Source of the DNA: JBBDRX01 sp040905245
GTDB taxonomy: Bacteria; Bacteroidota; Rhodothermia; Balneolales; Balneolaceae
Assembly: GCA_040905245.1 (NCBI GenBank)
Contig: JBBDRX010000068.1
Location: forward strand, 1-6,251
DNA length: 6,251 nt
Direction: 5' to 3'
A model generated the notes under the pieces. It saw nothing but the letters and a program-made list of their open reading frames with translations. It ran no database searches and was not told where the DNA came from. Positions 5,755 to 6,251 of the stretch are shown piece by piece (position 1 is the stretch's first letter; each line of letters opens with the position of its first letter). Position numbers and translations under genes: made by a program.

Positions 5755-6251
5755 ATGCAGACAGAGGAAAAAAGACAGGAAGAGTATGATCTTATAGACC
5801 AGATTTTGAGAGGCGATCGGGATGCCTATCGAATTCTGGTAGATCGGTATAGCCCGATGGTATTTCAACTTGTCAGACGTATCTGTCGGGAAGAAGAAGA
5901 GGCCACAAATCTGGCTCAGGAAATTTTTGTCCGTGCCTGGGAGAAGTTGGAAAGTTTCCAACATCAGTCGGCATTTTCTACCTGGCTCTATGCACTGGCA
6001 CGAAATGCCTGTCTGGATTACACAAAGAATATTCGACGGAGGAATGTGCGAATGGGAGATATGGAGCCGTATGAGCAAGAAAATTTACTTCAAGACTCCC
6101 GGTCGCCTGAACAAAATCTTCTGCACAAAGAGGAGTTGGAGCTTTTGAGTGAGGCGGTTCGCCAGCTTCCACAGGAGTATTCGGAACCGCTGTTAATGAA
6201 GTATCGGGATGGCTATAGTTATGAAGCGAACTCGGAACGTCTTCATGTAAG
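5755..6251 (+). CDS. ECF-family RNA polymerase sigma factor (RpoE-like), 3' end outside the window
   Basis: The visible 165 codons, read from the ATG at 5755, run off the window without a stop. Region sigma-2 spans about 24-90: AYRILVDRYSPMVFQLVRRI, then NLAQEIFVRAWEKLESF, then FSTWLYALARNACLDY, which bind core RNA polymerase and the -10 element. A polar linker (about 91-125) follows. Region sigma-4 starts at about 127 with LSEAVRQLPQEYSEPLLMKY and enters its helix-turn-helix at YSYEANSERLHV, where the recognition helix is cut off. The sequence EANSERL differs from the usual E-I-A-x-x-L. No Shine-Dalgarno sequence precedes the ATG; AGGAG at 5724-5728 is too far away for it, and an in-frame GTG at 5728 would overlap that AGGAG. 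Whether an anti-sigma gene follows cannot be seen. It is divergent from the sigma-54 activator across 236 bases. Confidence 0.9.
   Translation, partial: MQTEEKRQEEYDLIDQILRGDRDAYRILVDRYSPMVFQLVRRICREEEEATNLAQEIFVRAWEKLESFQHQSAFSTWLYALARNACLDYTKNIRRRNVRMGDMEPYEQENLLQDSRSPEQNLLHKEELELLSEAVRQLPQEYSEPLLMKYRDGYSYEANSERLHV

Noticed and set aside
5722..6078. Leftward ORF of 118 codons over the ECF sigma gene
   Set aside because: It is antisense to a well-supported ECF sigma factor whose frame stays open to the window end.

Overview
The window carries eight protein-coding genes on both strands and looks like ordinary chromosome, with no mobile element, CRISPR array or RNA gene that I can see. G+C is near one half by eye. 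Two things suggest a member of the Bacteroidota/Rhodothermota-Balneolota (FCB) group. One is the run of a receiver-less sigma-54 activator, an LptE lipoprotein and a TPR protein, an order I know from that group. The other is the Bacteroidota flavour of the LptE and TPR sequences. I cannot place it at genus level.

Left part (1-2958). A 5' portion of pyrD (quinone-type dihydroorotate dehydrogenase, pyrimidine synthesis) runs leftwards off the window. A 89-base gap separates it from a rightward cluster: pabB (aminodeoxychorismate synthase, folate synthesis), rpmE (ribosomal protein L31 of the cysteine-free form) and a metallo-beta-lactamase-fold hydrolase. The gaps inside the cluster are 58 and 31 bases.

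Middle (2959-5518). Converging on that cluster is a leftward operon. It starts with a sigma-54 enhancer-binding protein (AAA+ plus Fis-type HTH, no sensor domain) whose 3' end overlaps lptE by 14 bases. lptE encodes an outer-membrane LPS-assembly lipoprotein. After a terminator-like hairpin comes a TPR-like soluble protein.

Right part (5519-6251). A 236-base divergent intergenic region separates the sigma-54 activator from a rightward ECF sigma factor gene, which is cut by the window end. This region is the most structured non-coding stretch here. It holds three tandem 8-base repeats, a perfect 7-5-7 palindrome, a sigma70-like promoter facing left, and an ECF-type promoter (TGTAAC, 16 bases, CGTC) facing right that could be autoregulatory. 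The two regulators, one using sigma-54 and one an alternative sigma factor, may therefore share control. The operon's link to LPS transport suggests an envelope role, which is inference.

I found no convincing undescribed system. The items most worth a second look are the Cys at the catalytic-base position of a class-2-like PyrD, the structured divergent promoter region, and the attenuator-like hairpin directly after lptE.
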